Shown here: in pieces, positions 11,091 to 23,512 of the stretch
How the letters are laid out: the number at the start of each line of letters is the position of its first letter
How positions within the stretch are numbered: position 1 is the stretch's first letter
NCBI GenBank assembly: GCA_036365455.1
Contig: JAWQUS010000030.1
Location: 3,720,001-3,784,000 of the forward strand
DNA: 64,000 nucleotides
Source of the DNA: Macrosoma leucophasiata
Lineage: Eukaryota > Arthropoda > Insecta > Lepidoptera > Hedylidae
Direction of reading: 5' to 3'
Made by a program: the position numbers and the translations under genes
The notes under the pieces: generated by a model
What the model was told of the DNA's origin: nothing
What the model saw: the letters and a program-made list of their open reading frames with translations, nothing else
Databases searched by the model: none

Positions 11091-11589
11091 ATGTATGTTT
11101 AAATAATATATTCATAACTAGCTTACTCTTTCGAGGAATAAGGCAAAATGTTTTTATAACATCACAACTTCACGCTACTAAAACACATACAGTTCTAAAA
11201 ATATTGGCAAAGAAATCCACAACATACTTACAATTCCTAATGCACTTTTTGCTACTCTGTTGCAATTTTACTCTCGGACTCTTACATTCAACTCATACAT
11301 AATTCACATGTGACCGTTACCATGATATGTCGGTCGGCCGTTACTGGGTCCTTTGCAATTCACAATTTAGCGAAACTCGGCCTTGGTCAACTTCCTGGTA
11401 CGGTAATGGGTAAGTTAAAGTAAGTCGAACATTGAGATTTGTGGAACTAGTCTGAATATCTAACTGCGCTATTGCTTCTAGGCCTAATGTTCAATCATCG
11501 GTTCTTAGTCATGCTGAAAGTTTTGGGGGCAATTATCAGTTATTTGCTCATATATCTATCGCTGAATGTTCTGGTAATGTACGGCCTTT

Positions 11590-11665
11590 TTTTGTCTTTA
11601 AAGGAAGAAACGGAACCCTTATAGGATCACTTCATTGTCCTTATGTCTGTCTGGCTGTCTTGACA
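11590..11665 (+). repeat. Fragment of a (TCTG)-containing dispersed repeat
   Basis: The words AAAGGAAGAAACGGAACCCT, TATAGGATCACTTCATTG and TGTCTGTCTGGCTGTC belong to a repeat that recurs at 12375-12535 and in part at 63240-63330. The class is not known to me. Confidence 0.5.
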
Positions 11666-11862
11666 AGAATATTATTCTTGGGAGTGTATAGATATAATAA
11701 TACCAAATATTTCAGTCTGAATCCCCAAGAGGCTCAGAGAAAATCAGACTTGATGGCCCTCAAATTATTCAGAAAATACTATACATACTTCTGTTTTTTA
11801 GTCTGTTAGAATTTACAGCAATACCTCTGTAGCAATTTTAGGCATGCAGGCAGGCATGGGAC

Positions 11863-11957
11863 TACTTAGGCTTGTACTTTGACAAAAGGGAAAGCCTGTA
11901 TATGGCTACTCCTCTCCGGTCCGCTCTGGCCGGTGGCCAGTGTTGCTCTGTGGTGGG
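11863..11957. mobile_element. hAT-type MITE fragment (CATAGAGCAAC family)
   Basis: Only the right end is kept: GGCTTGTACTTTGACAAAAG, GAAAGCCTGTATATGGCTAC, GTCCGC, GGTGGCCAGTGTTGCTCTG. It is closest to the right end of the copy at 16190-16706. The terminal bases are mutated and no duplication is seen. Confidence 0.7.
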
Positions 11958-12374
11958 AGGAGAAAAAACACATTTCAACGAAACAGACATGCACATAAGT
12001 ACGAGTATATATAAGTTGGCTAGGGACTTATCGGCGAAAATACATAAAAAAGAAGATTCCCATCAATCGATAACTTTTTGAAGTTATTCCAAAATCCAGC
12101 TGCAAGTTTACCAAGCTGCAGCTGTCGAACTATTTATAAACGTCCGTCCGAAACCACCCGGCGAGATTTTTTGCCAGATGCCTAATTAAACGCTGCCCGA
12201 TGTAATTTTAAAAGTCATTGAACTTTCTGTCATTAAAGCAAACTATACTTGTTGTCAAACTTTAAGAATTTACTGAAGTGTAAACATATTATTATGCCGT
12301 AGAGTTTATATTTTATCCGGAAGTTTGTAGTAATATATTTTAGATGAAGCTCAATCCACATAACATTTTCAAGG

Positions 12375-12535
12375 TTCGTTCCTCAGAAGGAAAAAACGGA
12401 ACCTTTATCACTCGTGTCTGTCTGTCCCTCTGTCACAGCCGATTTTCTCCGAAAGTAATAGAACGATTGAGTTGAAATTTGGTACGCATATCTAAATCAA
12501 TGACCTGAACAGGAATAAATAGAAAGTGAATAATA
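12375..12535 (+). repeat. (TCTG)-containing dispersed repeat
   Basis: This is a longer copy of the repeat at 11590: GGTTCGTTCCTCAGAAGG, AAAAAACGGAACC, GTGTCTGTCTGTCC, CACAGCCGATTTTCTCCGAA, GAGTTGAAATTTGGTACGCA. The sequence type is common in lepidopteran genomes and has no open frame. Confidence 0.55.
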
Positions 12536-12574
12536 TATAGATGCGTTCTTATCCCTACTGCCAAACTGATTTTG

Positions 12575-12705
12575 CCTCTGTGATTATTATTAGTGTTCAC
12601 TTCTATCGTGCACCTTTTGCTACCATTTGATGGTAGATAGGTTAGGCAAATCGGTGGTATATGTCTACGCCCCCGAGTTTTGACACTGGAACTCTACCAC
12701 CAGTG
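12575..12705 (-). mobile_element. SINE-B 5' half, antisense
   Basis: Recognisable blocks are TTTTGCCTCTGTG, TGCTACCATTTGATGG, GGTATATGTCTACGCCCCCG and GGAACTCTACCACCAGTG. The copy is diverged, with an internal deletion. Confidence 0.65.
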
Positions 12706-13315
12706 CAATCTATGCTTTAGGTAGGTATAATTTAAAGAACGCAATAAAATTATTCAAAAGATATCATGAAAAAATGGAAAGACTTCGAGCAGGATTGGAA
12801 TCAACATCTTCTGAGGACTAAACTAATAACTCCAAGAAGATTCTTAATCCAGACCAAAATTTGGAAACATGCCCGTAAGTTCAACATAAGCGATTCAAAA
12901 AATGTTGCAGGCGAATCATCTTTATCTACTGTCCACTATGAGGAAACACTGGTGTGTATTTATATGTTACCTGCTGTTTCTAATTGAAATTGCAGAAAAA
13001 TTTAGTAAAAGATTTGTCATAGACATTTTAAGTCACCCAAGAAATTCACCTTTTCAACTATGAATTGAAATATCATCATTAGCTATCATCAAAGTACCAT
13101 TAGTGTTACCATTTATGACAGGCAAACCAACGGTGAAAGCGGATGGTCAATGATCATGTGTATAATTGGTATATTTCCGCATAAACTTGCCGCTCGACTG
13201 ACCGTCGTGATGACCTGCAATCTGCAATTGGTGTACGTTCCGTGTATATGGTATGTGCTATTACCGGTCGACCTTATGTGTCGATATATATACTGACATC
13301 ATTTACATACATGTA

Positions 13316-13470
13316 TTTTATGTTATGAAAATGGTAAATAGATGTACCTACAGTTCATATTGATAATACGTGAAGTGAAAACTATACAGATGACTGAGCA
13401 TTTTTAGATCCGGAAGAGGTTTTTACCTCTGTGTTGCAGAATGTATGGGTCATAGAACACCACTTCATAG
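13316..13470 (-). mobile_element. SINE-B 3' part, antisense, degraded
   Basis: TTTATGTTATGAAAATGG, CAGTTCATATTGATAATACG and TTACCTCTGTGTTGCAGAAT keep the order of the family but little else. Confidence 0.45.
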
Positions 13471-13503
13471 GAACGCAGCAGCGCTGACAGAGTAATGTAG
13501 AAA

Positions 13504-13665
13504 GAAAGAAAGAAACATTTATTTTGACACACAGCGAGACAACACAGACATAAATCGTAGATAACGGAGAAAAGACAACACAATTTATAAAATTAATACA
13601 TATACACGTAATATGTGTCTCACGGTTGCCAAAAAGGTAGTTTGTAGTAGTAGTGATTACACCTT
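13504..13665 (-). mobile_element. LINE-type 3' end, antisense
   Basis: Read on the minus strand, the segment ends CAAAATAAATGTTTCTTTCT followed by more TTTC units, that is, a polyadenylation-like AATAAA and a short microsatellite tail. A similar arrangement occurs at 27403-27660. No coding part is attached. Confidence 0.45.
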
Positions 13666-14645
13666 AAGGTCAGTACAATACAAAATCAATTTAAGTGAAG
13701 GCACAAGCTTATACCAAATATCAAGCAAGGTTATGAATAATTTCGTACCTTAATTAATAAGTATCTATTATATAAAAATTCATCGAGGAGGAGGAAGATA
13801 CAATAAGTGCATAATTTTTCTGTTTAAAATTGATAAAAAAAAATAGTAATACAAAATTTTAGTCTCTTAATTTGGCTATGATTGTGATTGTATCAAAATC
13901 AGAAAAAAAAAATTAATCCACTGTCAACAAAATCAGTCAACTGTTCCTTATTTGTTGAAGTTACGCTAGCACTTATGCCCACTTATGTAATTTTATTTGT
14001 TTTAACATTCGGTCGTAGAAGATTCTCCGAGACGTAAAATATGCAACAGGCGAGTATCATTCAACTGTTATGTTTACTGTTCACAATACTTTCAATGTTT
14101 TCTCGTCTCATCGTTTCACCAGCTCTTTCCACAAACTTAATGTGAAGTTGAATTATTCTCGAAGTAAGCAATGTGAAAATTAGAGCAATTTCTATAAAAT
14201 GGATATAACCACAGAACAAACTAATGAGAAAGGAAAATCTCCTGCTAGTTAATAATGAGACACAAATTATAGTGATCGAGTATGATGATAATCTCTATGA
14301 TAACTTTAAACTTACAAGTTTCATAACCTCATGTAGTCATTAAATTTTTATGTGAATATACAAGGTGGTACAAGTGAGTATGACAATAAATAAAAAATCC
14401 GGTCATATTATTATGACAATAATATCATGGAACCATCAAAATATTTATCAGAACGAGAAGTTGTGTTATGTCGTCGATGATCAGAACATATTTAATTAAA
14501 ATTTGTGTCAAATTATCTTAAAGAGCCTCACGCTTTTGCTTGATACAATTGTCATAATTCTGTACCTATTTCTCGGAATGTATTTGTTATGTTGTTAATC
14601 TGTGGTTATTTTTATGCTGTTCAATCCAAAACTATGATGGTAACA

Positions 14646-14747
14646 CCACCTGTACTCTGATTGGCGGTTTTCAGTCGTGACGTTTTAGTTTCAACGAATT
14701 GAATAGCTTCCCGCGTATTTTGTTCCAGCCAATCGGAGTACCGGTGG
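14646..14747. repeat. 102-bp element with imperfect terminal inverted repeats
   Basis: The left end CCACCTGTACTCTGATTGGC pairs with the right end GCCAATCGGAGTACCGGTGG with a few mismatches. The inner part contains ACGTTTTAG and CCCGCGTATT. No target duplication was found. It could be a small MITE. The two CCAAT motifs are a by-product of the ends. Confidence 0.5.
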
Positions 14748-15669
14748 GGATACGAGTTAATTAACGAGTGGAGGGAACCATTTTTGTAAATCACTGATTG
14801 CTGTACTATTGAAAAAGAAACAAGTCGAAGTAAAAGTGTTGAGAAAAGTCTCTGGAGTTTTTATTATCACACAATTAAGCCAACAATCTATTTATAAGTG
14901 AAAGAACAATAATTCGTGATATTCAAATTATTACAGCTTCACAACACATAAATACATACAAACATACAGGGAATGTAATTACCAAAATTGTTTACTAAAC
15001 TATGAGATATTTTTTTACGGACACAATTGGAATGCTGCAGGGTACCTACATTATACCAGTTTTAATTAATGTTATCTTATGCATTCGGAATGTAGTCGGA
15101 CAGAAGAATATTTATAATATTACATAAGTAAACAACATTTACGTTGCTGATAAGCGAATTTATGCAGGCCATGACTATCTAATAAGTTATAGAAGCTTCA
15201 GATGCTCGAAGATTTTTTTTTTTTAATATTGCACAATGATGTTAGACATTACAATTTAGTGGCAAACATAATGGAACAAAATGGTTGCTAAACCATCTTA
15301 GACAATAATCAACTACCTGACATTATTTTTAAATAAAATGTTGTTTATTATCGTACAATAATGGATGTGACAAGATACATAAAATTTTATAAACTTTCTC
15401 CCACGGCCGAAGCACTTGCTTTCTCAGTGAATCCATAAAGTTTAAAGTTAAGATATTGCATATTAATATTGCGTTACTAATTGGTTCAAACATTTTTTAG
15501 CCATAATAAGCAGATATATTGACATTTGTAGATATTCAAAGTATATAAGTCATAGTTACTTAGTATGCAGGTCAATCATAGTAGGAAAGTATGTCAGTCA
15601 TTATTTTGTTTACAATATCCACATCTATGCTCGTAATAATAGAATGGTTCGCAATTTTAAATAAACTGC

Positions 15670-15830
15670 AGACATCCATATAGGATGTGATGACACTTCT
15701 CAAACAAGATCTTTTGACTCTCTGCCAGAAATAAAGCAGTACATTATAACCTTACTGGAACACAGTACAGCTGACCACTACCTTTTACTAGCAAAAGATA
15801 ATGTAGTAGTCTATATCCATATAGTAGTAT
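15670..15830 (-). mobile_element. SINE-B, antisense, strongly degraded
   Basis: The weak but ordered matches are CTCTGCCAGAAATAAAGCAG, CTTACTGGAACACAGTACAG and CTGACCACTACCTTTTA. Confidence 0.4.
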
Positions 15831-16189
15831 CTACCCGCTCTTGAACTTATGGCCCGCACTAATTTTCAAACATTTTATAACAATGATTTTATTCAGTCTT
15901 CAATATCCTATTTCCTAAATTTGATACAAGAAATCTTTAATTTCACGTCAGCTTAAATAGGTCAAAAAACCGGTTCGGAACGGCGTAAAGTTTTTCCATT
16001 TTTAAATAACCGTAACATTTAAAATTAAAGTACAACAAAGCAATAACCGGTTGATCTTGACGTTTATCTTCAACGCTTGAATCATCGACTTGTTTCGATT
16101 TAAAAATGTCAAAAGCTATCAATTGTTCACACCGAGTGATATAACTGTTGCCACATCATTTATATTCAGTGAAATAAAACGATTTTTAC

Positions 16190-16706
16190 CATAGAGCAAC
16201 ACGGGCAAAGAATATGTAATATACTACGTATAGAATGGACACTTCGACGTCCCGCCCTATTTCCCTCATTCAACCCCCCCCCCCCCCTCTTATGGGCAAC
16301 GTTTGATATTTTCTACGTGCTACGCATACAGGTGCACGTGTAAATATACGTCACTGATTTGTGTCTGTGTAATAGAGACCAAATTAAGCGTTTGTATGGA
16401 ATTTTGGCGGAGTGTCCGCGGTGTGACACGGGCCACCGGCGACTGGAGGTGAGTAACCGTAGCGTTTATTACCGATGCAAAACAGTCTGTAATTTTTTGC
16501 GGGGGGAAATTCGTGTGACACACTCAACAAAAATCGTCTATTACTACGAAACTCACACCTTGACTTTAACAAAATACATAAACAATTTCACGCACACATT
16601 AAAAAATCTCGGCCCATTTGGGCTTGTATTTTGACATAGGAGAAAGCCTGCATATGGCTACTCCCCTCTCCGGTCCGCCGCGGACGGTGGACCGTGTTGC
16701 TCTACG
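16190..16706. mobile_element. hAT-type MITE, copy 2, enlarged
   Basis: It begins CATAGAGCAACACGGGC and ends CCGTGTTGCTCTACG. The flanks ATTTTTAC and ATTTTACT look like a worn 8-bp duplication. The right 290 bp align with copy 1 (ACCGATGCAAAACAGTCTGT, GAAAGCCTGCATATGGCTAC). The left about 220 bp, including a run of 14 C at 16274-16287, is absent from copies 1 and 3, so this copy is either a longer ancestor or carries an insertion. Small open frames inside show no transposase motif. Confidence 0.8.
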
Positions 16707-17647
16707 ATTTTACTGATTTAATCTCGCGTCTTTTTATTGTTCGTTACTAAAGTCGATAAAATGGTTTTATCAGTAAGTGTAATGTGTAATATTGAGATTT
16801 ATATAATCTAACTTTTTATTTTTGTAGTTTGGTTTACAAAGAAAACAATTTTTTTTTTATTAGTGAGGTTTATATGAAAGTAGCAATTTCATAAGGTAAC
16901 GATGGTGAACAAACATTCATACAGACGGTACCTAATTATGTGAATACTGGTATAATGAAATGCAGGATTATGATTATTAACCACAATTTTAAAATAGTAT
17001 GAAAAATATATTATATTGTTCCGATATTTGACAAAATAATGACATCCTAACGTCAACCACATCTTTCTTAAAAACAACTCTCCTCCAAAGAGTATATTAT
17101 CTCTTTGATCTCCTTTCCTCACCGCACCAAATAACACCACACCTGAGTTTTGGCGGGAAGCTTGAAAGATGCATGTGGTGCTCTTATTTTATTTCATTTC
17201 CTTGGTGTATTTTTGAGTTATATCGAATGAAATTGGTGGCATTTTGTTTGATATAGGCTTATCACAGAGCGCGTGTATAGTGAAATAGAATAACAGTGCG
17301 AAAACACGTTCTTTCGGGTTGCCTCCAAAACTTTATTGTAAATGTTTTGGTAAAGTAGCCATCGCTTTACTCGAATTACTGTGACTCTGACTGACGGACT
17401 GATAAATTGATTGACTGACTCTGACTTTTTCGTGCTGCTTATTACGAATACGAAATATCGTTTTACTTGACAGTGGCAATATGCATAACAAGCGATGCCA
17501 TTAAAAAAAACACCACACCTCACCACGACACGCCTCTCCTCTCCTCGCCTCTACCCTCGCTTCTCCCTCTTAGTATAATAATCATGCCAGCTCCTCTATT
17601 TCCGTTACACTGTTCATCAAAACGCAGATATGCATACAGAATGTACC

Positions 17648-17813
17648 TATGGCCCCGTAATAACTATCACAGACAGGTACATAATAAATAAGCTCTCAGG
17701 GGTGTCAACGCATCTGCATTTCGACCGCTGGTTTTTGTATAAATGTCTAGCTGCAGTCATAGCTTAACCATCTATGTGAACTGCATTCTCGTTTACCACA
17801 TTCGTTACATAAA
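17648..17813 (+). mobile_element. SINE-B 3' two-thirds
   Basis: The sense copy runs from GGCCCCGTAATAACTATCAC through CTCAGGGGTGTCAACGCATC to CACATTCGTTACATAAAAAA. The 5' head is missing from this strand but present inverted just downstream. Confidence 0.75.
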
Positions 17814-17822
17814 AAAAGATAA

Positions 17823-17874
17823 AGCAGTGGCGCCTGCGCCTTCGAGCTGTGACTTCAAAACTCTACCAGCTGTA
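17823..17874 (-). mobile_element. SINE-B 5' head, inverted
   Basis: GCAGTGGCGCCTGCGCCTTC, GAGCTGTGACTTCAAAACTC and TACCAGCTG match the antisense 5' head of the family, directly after the tail of the copy at 17648. Confidence 0.65.
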
Positions 17875-17949
17875 TGACATTATATCTGATATTCTTTGAA
17901 ATTAAAGAACATTTTCATACAAACGTAGCTATTAAGGTAATATTAATAA

Positions 17950-18268
17950 AAATAATTTGTATTGCTCCGATGGTTCGGGCATATAGAAAGAATGTCGAAT
18001 GAGCGAATGACTAAACAGATATACAATGCGAATGTGGATGGTTGCAGAGGCCCAGGAAGACCAAGGCTGACCTACCATGACCAAATAGGTCGAGTTCTGT
18101 CTGATGGTGGTGTCAAAAGTCTTAGGAATCGGCGTGCATGTATGAAGAGAATGATGAAGGTAGACGAGGCACGAGAGGTTTGTCAGAACCGGGATGTCTG
18201 GCGCTCTACACTCTCTGCCTACCCCGTTAGGGACCTGGCGTGAAGATACATACATACATACATACATA
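17950..18268 (+). pseudogene. Non-LTR retrotransposon: C-terminal end of the reverse transcriptase ORF
   Basis: The frame reads LRWFGHIERM, then a QIY / GRPR / DQIG / RNRRACM / DEAREVC pattern, ending SAYPVRDLA and a stop at 18241-18243. The WFGH-ERM and GRPR-TY-DQI motifs are the well-known carboxy-terminal region of LINE ORF2 proteins after the polymerase domain. Only about 95 codons remain, so the insertion is strongly 5'-truncated, as is normal for LINEs. It ends in a (TACA)n microsatellite at 18246-18268, which probably represents the element's 3' tail. I cannot assign the clade from this piece (RTE-, Jockey- or CR1-like are possible). Confidence 0.8.
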
Positions 18269-19885
18269 ATTTGTATTATAAGTACCTACAGTAATCACTT
18301 ACTTATACATATTTATATGTAAGTACATAGATTCAGTCGTCTGTGCAGTCTTATATCAAATCACTATATGTAAACAAACCTATTATATCCACTTCTAACT
18401 AATATTAAACGGAAGAGACTCACTCCAGCCCTCTTTCCGAGAAAGCTCGAAGAACAATAGAGGTGTCGTGCTCGAATGTCAATCAGGCGCAACTTTGTAT
18501 ACATAATTCATATCACCAGCGCCTGCGTTTGCGCATGTTCTTGTAATCTCCATGCGTCATACCTATTGGATACGCAGCTATGTACGTTTTGATTGATTTT
18601 AAGTCAATTACCTGTATGTAGTCGTCGATGTAAGACTGCTAACTATAAATATTTTTTTTTACAGGATTATAAACCAACTTTAAGGGTTTAAAGATACTAA
18701 AATGGAAAACAAAATTTGGCCAGGATTTTATTTGATAGAAAATAAATCGCATAATTACTCAATACCAAATAATACTTTATGTATGACTAATGATATAAAG
18801 TAATTGTTTCTGTCTCCCAAAGAAACTCGACAATAGCAAAAAGTTAAAACAGCACCGTGTCGATGAAATAATAGAGGTCTCGCAACCACTAAGTATTATG
18901 TGTGCAGTTAGCCTGGCTTTGAATGCTCGTAACTGAATAAATATTTATAGACCACGACTCAGTGTGTGTCAATCTTGCATTCATACATATTTCTAATGAT
19001 TAATTGTTTGTATACGGATAAACTATCAACCGCTTCCAAGAAACCGAGTACCTAATTGACGGATGAAAAAACTAGTGGATATTATTAGGAAGAACAAATT
19101 AGGTATGCATATTGATTGCCAAATATAAAGACAAATAAATTGTACTTACTCAAACAGCTATATTTCAATTTAAAAAATCGCTTAGACAAATTTATTGATT
19201 CGTGAGTTTTCAAAGAAAGTAGCGCCATCAACATAAAAATACTTACACAATATAACAATTAATGTAAAAATACATAGTAATATATCGGCTCTTCGTCACT
19301 CACCATCTTACTTAAAAAAACTACGCCATAACTTGATCAAAATCTCTTTCGATTCCGTAGAACTGAACAGAAAGTTAAAATACTTCGTACTCCGTAAACT
19401 AAATGCACAACACAAAGAATACTCTTAAAACATTCTTTGTATTAACCAAAAGTTTGTAAACCCTGACTTCATTTCCATTACTCTAATCATCGTAGAGGTA
19501 GGCGTCTAGATTGAAGGTGTAGGCATCACAGTGTTACTCAATCTCTATTGCTCACCGTTTCATTGTTACGTTAATTATGTACGGCGGTAACATCTTTTGC
19601 TTCAGGAATAAATAGTAATAAATACGTATCTACTGAAGCATTAGATTATTTTAAGTCATCTCTAGTCAGGCTGGCAATCAAATTGCATCAGAAGCTGGTA
19701 TTTGACGAAAGGGATTGGTATTAAGAAAAGTAAACATGTTTATGACAATCAGAGTCGCAATGCATTGTTTGCAATAGCTTTGTAGCCAAAGTTTAGGGAC
19801 AATAATAATTATTGGTTGTAGTACCGTCCTACTATTCAATAGAAACACGATAGCGCTGAACCACCTTACAAGAGTTACCAACATA

Positions 19886-20089
19886 TTAAAGATTAAGCTT
19901 TTTTATACGCTGTTTTTGGCAAAGGCAGATGTGAAAGGAAGTTGTGCCCATTGCCGCAGATAAAAATATACCGACAAATAAAGCACAACAAACCACTAAT
20001 GCAGCACAATACATTAATCTAGCACGCATACAGCCTGCACTTAGCTCAGACAAGCATACAGAAATGGTAACAACTGCGAACGCGGGCAA
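19886..20089 (-). other. Unassigned open frame with a hydrophobic segment
   Basis: A 67-codon minus-strand frame contains a hydrophobic run (ALVVCCALFVGIFLSAA) that could span a membrane. The opposite strand is also open, which is common in repeated or GC-biased DNA. There is no recognised homologue and no convincing splice sites. It is probably accidental. Confidence 0.15.
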
Positions 20090-20324
20090 AGCAAGTCGTG
20101 ACCAACTGTTGCGGCATTTATTGAGGCTGTATACACATTTGCGTGTGTTATTTTTGTATCAATACAAACAAGCTCTGCACATTCCAGTGCATTCATTACA
20201 AATTAGTTTGACATAAATCTTAACTAGTTTTTAGTCAGATTTACTTCCATTATGCGATACTAGAAGATCATCAGCCACCTTAATATTTTCTATAAAAAAA
20301 GGTACAAAAGAGAGTTCCAGGGTA

Positions 20325-20577
20325 AGAGCTCGAGGGCTTAGGCATCATTCCTTAATGTATTGGCCGCCAAGTGGTAGTGTTCAGCATTATCGTGTTCCAG
20401 TAAGATGATACTGTATGGCCCCTAATAACTATTACAGAGACATAACAACTTAGGTCTCAGGGGTGGCAACGCATATGCATTGACCTCCAGTTTTTGTGTA
20501 GATGTCTACAGGCTACGGTCATCACTTAACATCCATGTGAACTGCATGCTTGTATGCCACATTGGTTACATAAAAAC
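20325..20577 (+). mobile_element. SINE-B, near full length
   Basis: The sense copy runs from AGAGCTCGAGGGCTTAGGCA through TGGTAGTGTTCAGCATTATC and CTCAGGGGTGGCAACGCATA to GTTACATAAAAA. It lacks the first bases of the head. Confidence 0.8.
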
Positions 20578-22501
20578 TCTTGCGACAATTTACTGTGAGA
20601 CTGCGACTGGGATGTTTAGTATTTACAAAATAGACGCTTTTTAATTAATCATTGAGCATACTCGTATAAAATAACACGATACAATTCAACTTTTGTAGAA
20701 AATAAAACACCAGTGTGTACGAGCCTTACGTAGCTAGTGTTGTAGAATAGATAGCGCATAGTTTAAAAGTGAAGGTGATTGAAAATACTACATAGGAACG
20801 AGTTGTAAGGCTTTGGACAGGTTATCAGTTACATATTTTTGACCTTCGCCATAGTAAATTGAATGTCAACTCATTTTCAATCTACTTAGGTGCGTATAAG
20901 TCTAATTACTCCCTACAATAGACTCTCTCACATAAAATATTTGGTTCACGTAATGCGGTTTATTTAAAATAATTATTTTTCATATAATATTATTTTTAAA
21001 TAATTATTATTCTTTTGTTATCTTGCCGTTTGTAAAAGAGAGTATGGAACATTCTGTTGATACCTATTTTAATTATTATTTTTGGACTGTTATTTATTTA
21101 ATTTTTGTTTACTTTGACATATTAATCAACGTATCAGTTGTTATTCGCTTTAATTTTATATTTGTAATTTGACCTATCACAAGCGAATTCGATTATTTCC
21201 AAGTGATTAAATAAATATTTGAGTTTGAGTTTTCAGTATAAAATTATAGCATGTGTAGGTCCCTACTATAAAAAAATATTTCTATTTCAAAATGTGACTT
21301 TAATATTGGTCTATGGCTATGTGCAAAGCATTTAATCTAGCATCACCAAAAACAATTCATGACTATTCTAACGTTTTAGATACCAATCAATGATTGCACA
21401 ACTATTGCATCTAATATTTAAGTGTTAAAACGATGAGGCAACGATCCTTGCGCGACACTGAAGAAAGTTGATACGTGGGTGACCCCGCTGAGTCAAGGGT
21501 ACATACAATAAAAGCTCCCATATATCCATTGTTCTCTAAACACAATTCATACACTTGAATGAATGTTCATCATGGGATAATATTTAACAAAGGGAAAGAA
21601 AATGGAGGATTTGGAAACACTATGGACGAAGGAACAGCTGAGTTTACAAACGACATTAATTCTATGTAACTAGTAATTTTAAAATAGTTTCTGTAGTGGC
21701 AATTTAGAATAGATACTGGTGTTTCAGCACACAGAAATAATGAGGATCCTGAAATACGCGGCATCGGAGTTTGGAGTACCACTGACCTGACTAAGATTGG
21801 GTTGAAGATCGGTGTAAGTCTATTTCTCGATGTTTCAAAGCTTCAATATTGGCAGAAAATCTAGAATACTGATAACATTAAAATCAGGAGACATCTAACA
21901 CCTAAATAGAACGCTACTAATTATAAAAGACCAGCTTAACAATCATAGAAATATAATGTTGAGTTACACGGTCTTGTCCACAACAACCGTTTCCCTATTT
22001 TTATTCTCAAAACTTATAGTTAGTCTTAACTCTTCTTTCACAAGTTGTTCCAAGGAATATATTCGTTTGCCGGAAACTTTGGCTCTTTATAGCATTTAGT
22101 GGAAGTGCGTAGCTATTGGCCTCGATGTCAATAACATCACTTGTCTGAATTAATTATGCAGTCTGCTCGAGGATCTATTCAGTCACAAAAATATCGTAGT
22201 GTATGATTTTAAAAAGATAAGGTTCCCGTTACTTCGTTTGTGATTTATAAAGAAAGAATGGTTTGGATACTTACAAAGATTTTGAGACACCAGCGTGATA
22301 ACAAGAACGAGAGTGAAGTGCGTTTTTAGAAACTTAATCATTCGTTTCACAAAGTTATAGATTGTTTCTGAAACAATGATTGTAAACAAATATTTCTCAA
22401 CTCACACATGGTTTTAGATACAAAAATGAAAATTAGAACCAAATCACAATATGTTTCTTACCATCCGCACTTCTTCAGTGCACGTATTAAGCACGATTTA
22501 T

Positions 22502-22612
22502 TAGAATATACTTATTTATTTATTTATTTAATCTTCCAAGCACAATAAAAGTACATGAGGCGGACTTAATGCTAGGTAGCATTCTCTACCAGTCAACCTT
22601 AAGGTAGTGTAG
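22502..22612 (-). mobile_element. LINE-type 3' end, antisense
   Basis: The tail (TTTA)n at 22510-22530 is followed by AATCTTCCAAGCACAATAAA, GAGGCGGACTTAATGC and TCTACCAGTCAACCTTAAGG, the same family as 6533-6680. Confidence 0.6.
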
Positions 22613-22652
22613 AAAAGTCAATATGGTAGTGCAATTGAAAATTTCGCGTTAT

Positions 22653-22698
22653 AACTATAATGATGACTTTAACTTATGTTAAAGTCATCATTATAGTT
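22653..22698. repeat. Perfect 21-bp hairpin
   Basis: AACTATAATGATGACTTTAA plus C (22653-22673) is exactly complementary to 22678-22698 around the loop TTAT. Pairing extends by GTT / AAC outside two mismatches. It is likely the core of a fold-back MITE. Confidence 0.85.
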
Positions 22699-23512
22699 GC
22701 AACTTTTACTTTGTTTAAGTAAGAGAAGGATTTAAAATTTTACAAAAACCTTAACAAATGTTTTGATGCAACCGAACCTTAGTGTTAAAATGATGAAGAA
22801 ACGAAGAAGAAAGTTATTATGTGGGCTGACCCCGCACAGTCAAGAACACATTTACTCTCATCCATTGTTCTCTCAGTATTTCACTGCGCAATATTATGTT
22901 GGAATTACATGACGTATTTTATTGCGGTGAGAAAATTTCATACTGTGCCTCTTCGTAAACATATAAACTTCAAAACAATGCACATTTGCTTACTTTATAT
23001 ACTTAAAATAACATAGTGATTGTTTTCGGCTTCAGACTCGCGTATGTCAGGCATTTAAAAGAAATTATTAAATTCGAACATTGCAAAAATGTTGCATAGT
23101 TCTGAAACTATAATATAATAGTACCAAAACTAAAAATCGTATATAAATTAGATAGGACAGTAGAAGATAGTTAAATTAATATAAATAAAAATATGACAAT
23201 AGATTTGTTATTGTTCTTGGACCCTTGGGTCCACCTGCTGCTTCAGGGATTAATCTCTTTTTAATTTAAATATTACCTTAGTAACAATAACATTTTCATT
23301 ATTGAAACTACCTGCATTATGATAGCAAAAATCAGAAAAGCTTTGCGATGAATTCAATCGCATTACTTTACGTTACGGAGTCAAACTGATTCTTAAAAGC
23401 CTCACATACATGGTATGCAAATATGCCGTCGCTAATAAAACAAAGCACTTTATTTAATTTTACTGTCAGGTGAAGGGCAGCCATTGTATACCTATAGGTG
23501 CACACAAAATAA

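Noticed and set aside
17932..18267. 111-codon minus-strand frame
   Set aside because: It is the reverse strand of the LINE C-terminal remnant, whose plus frame carries the recognisable motifs.
18540..18600. CGCCTGCGTTTGCGCATG as an NRF-1-like promoter site
   Set aside because: It is an imperfect match with no initiator, donor or CpG island around it.
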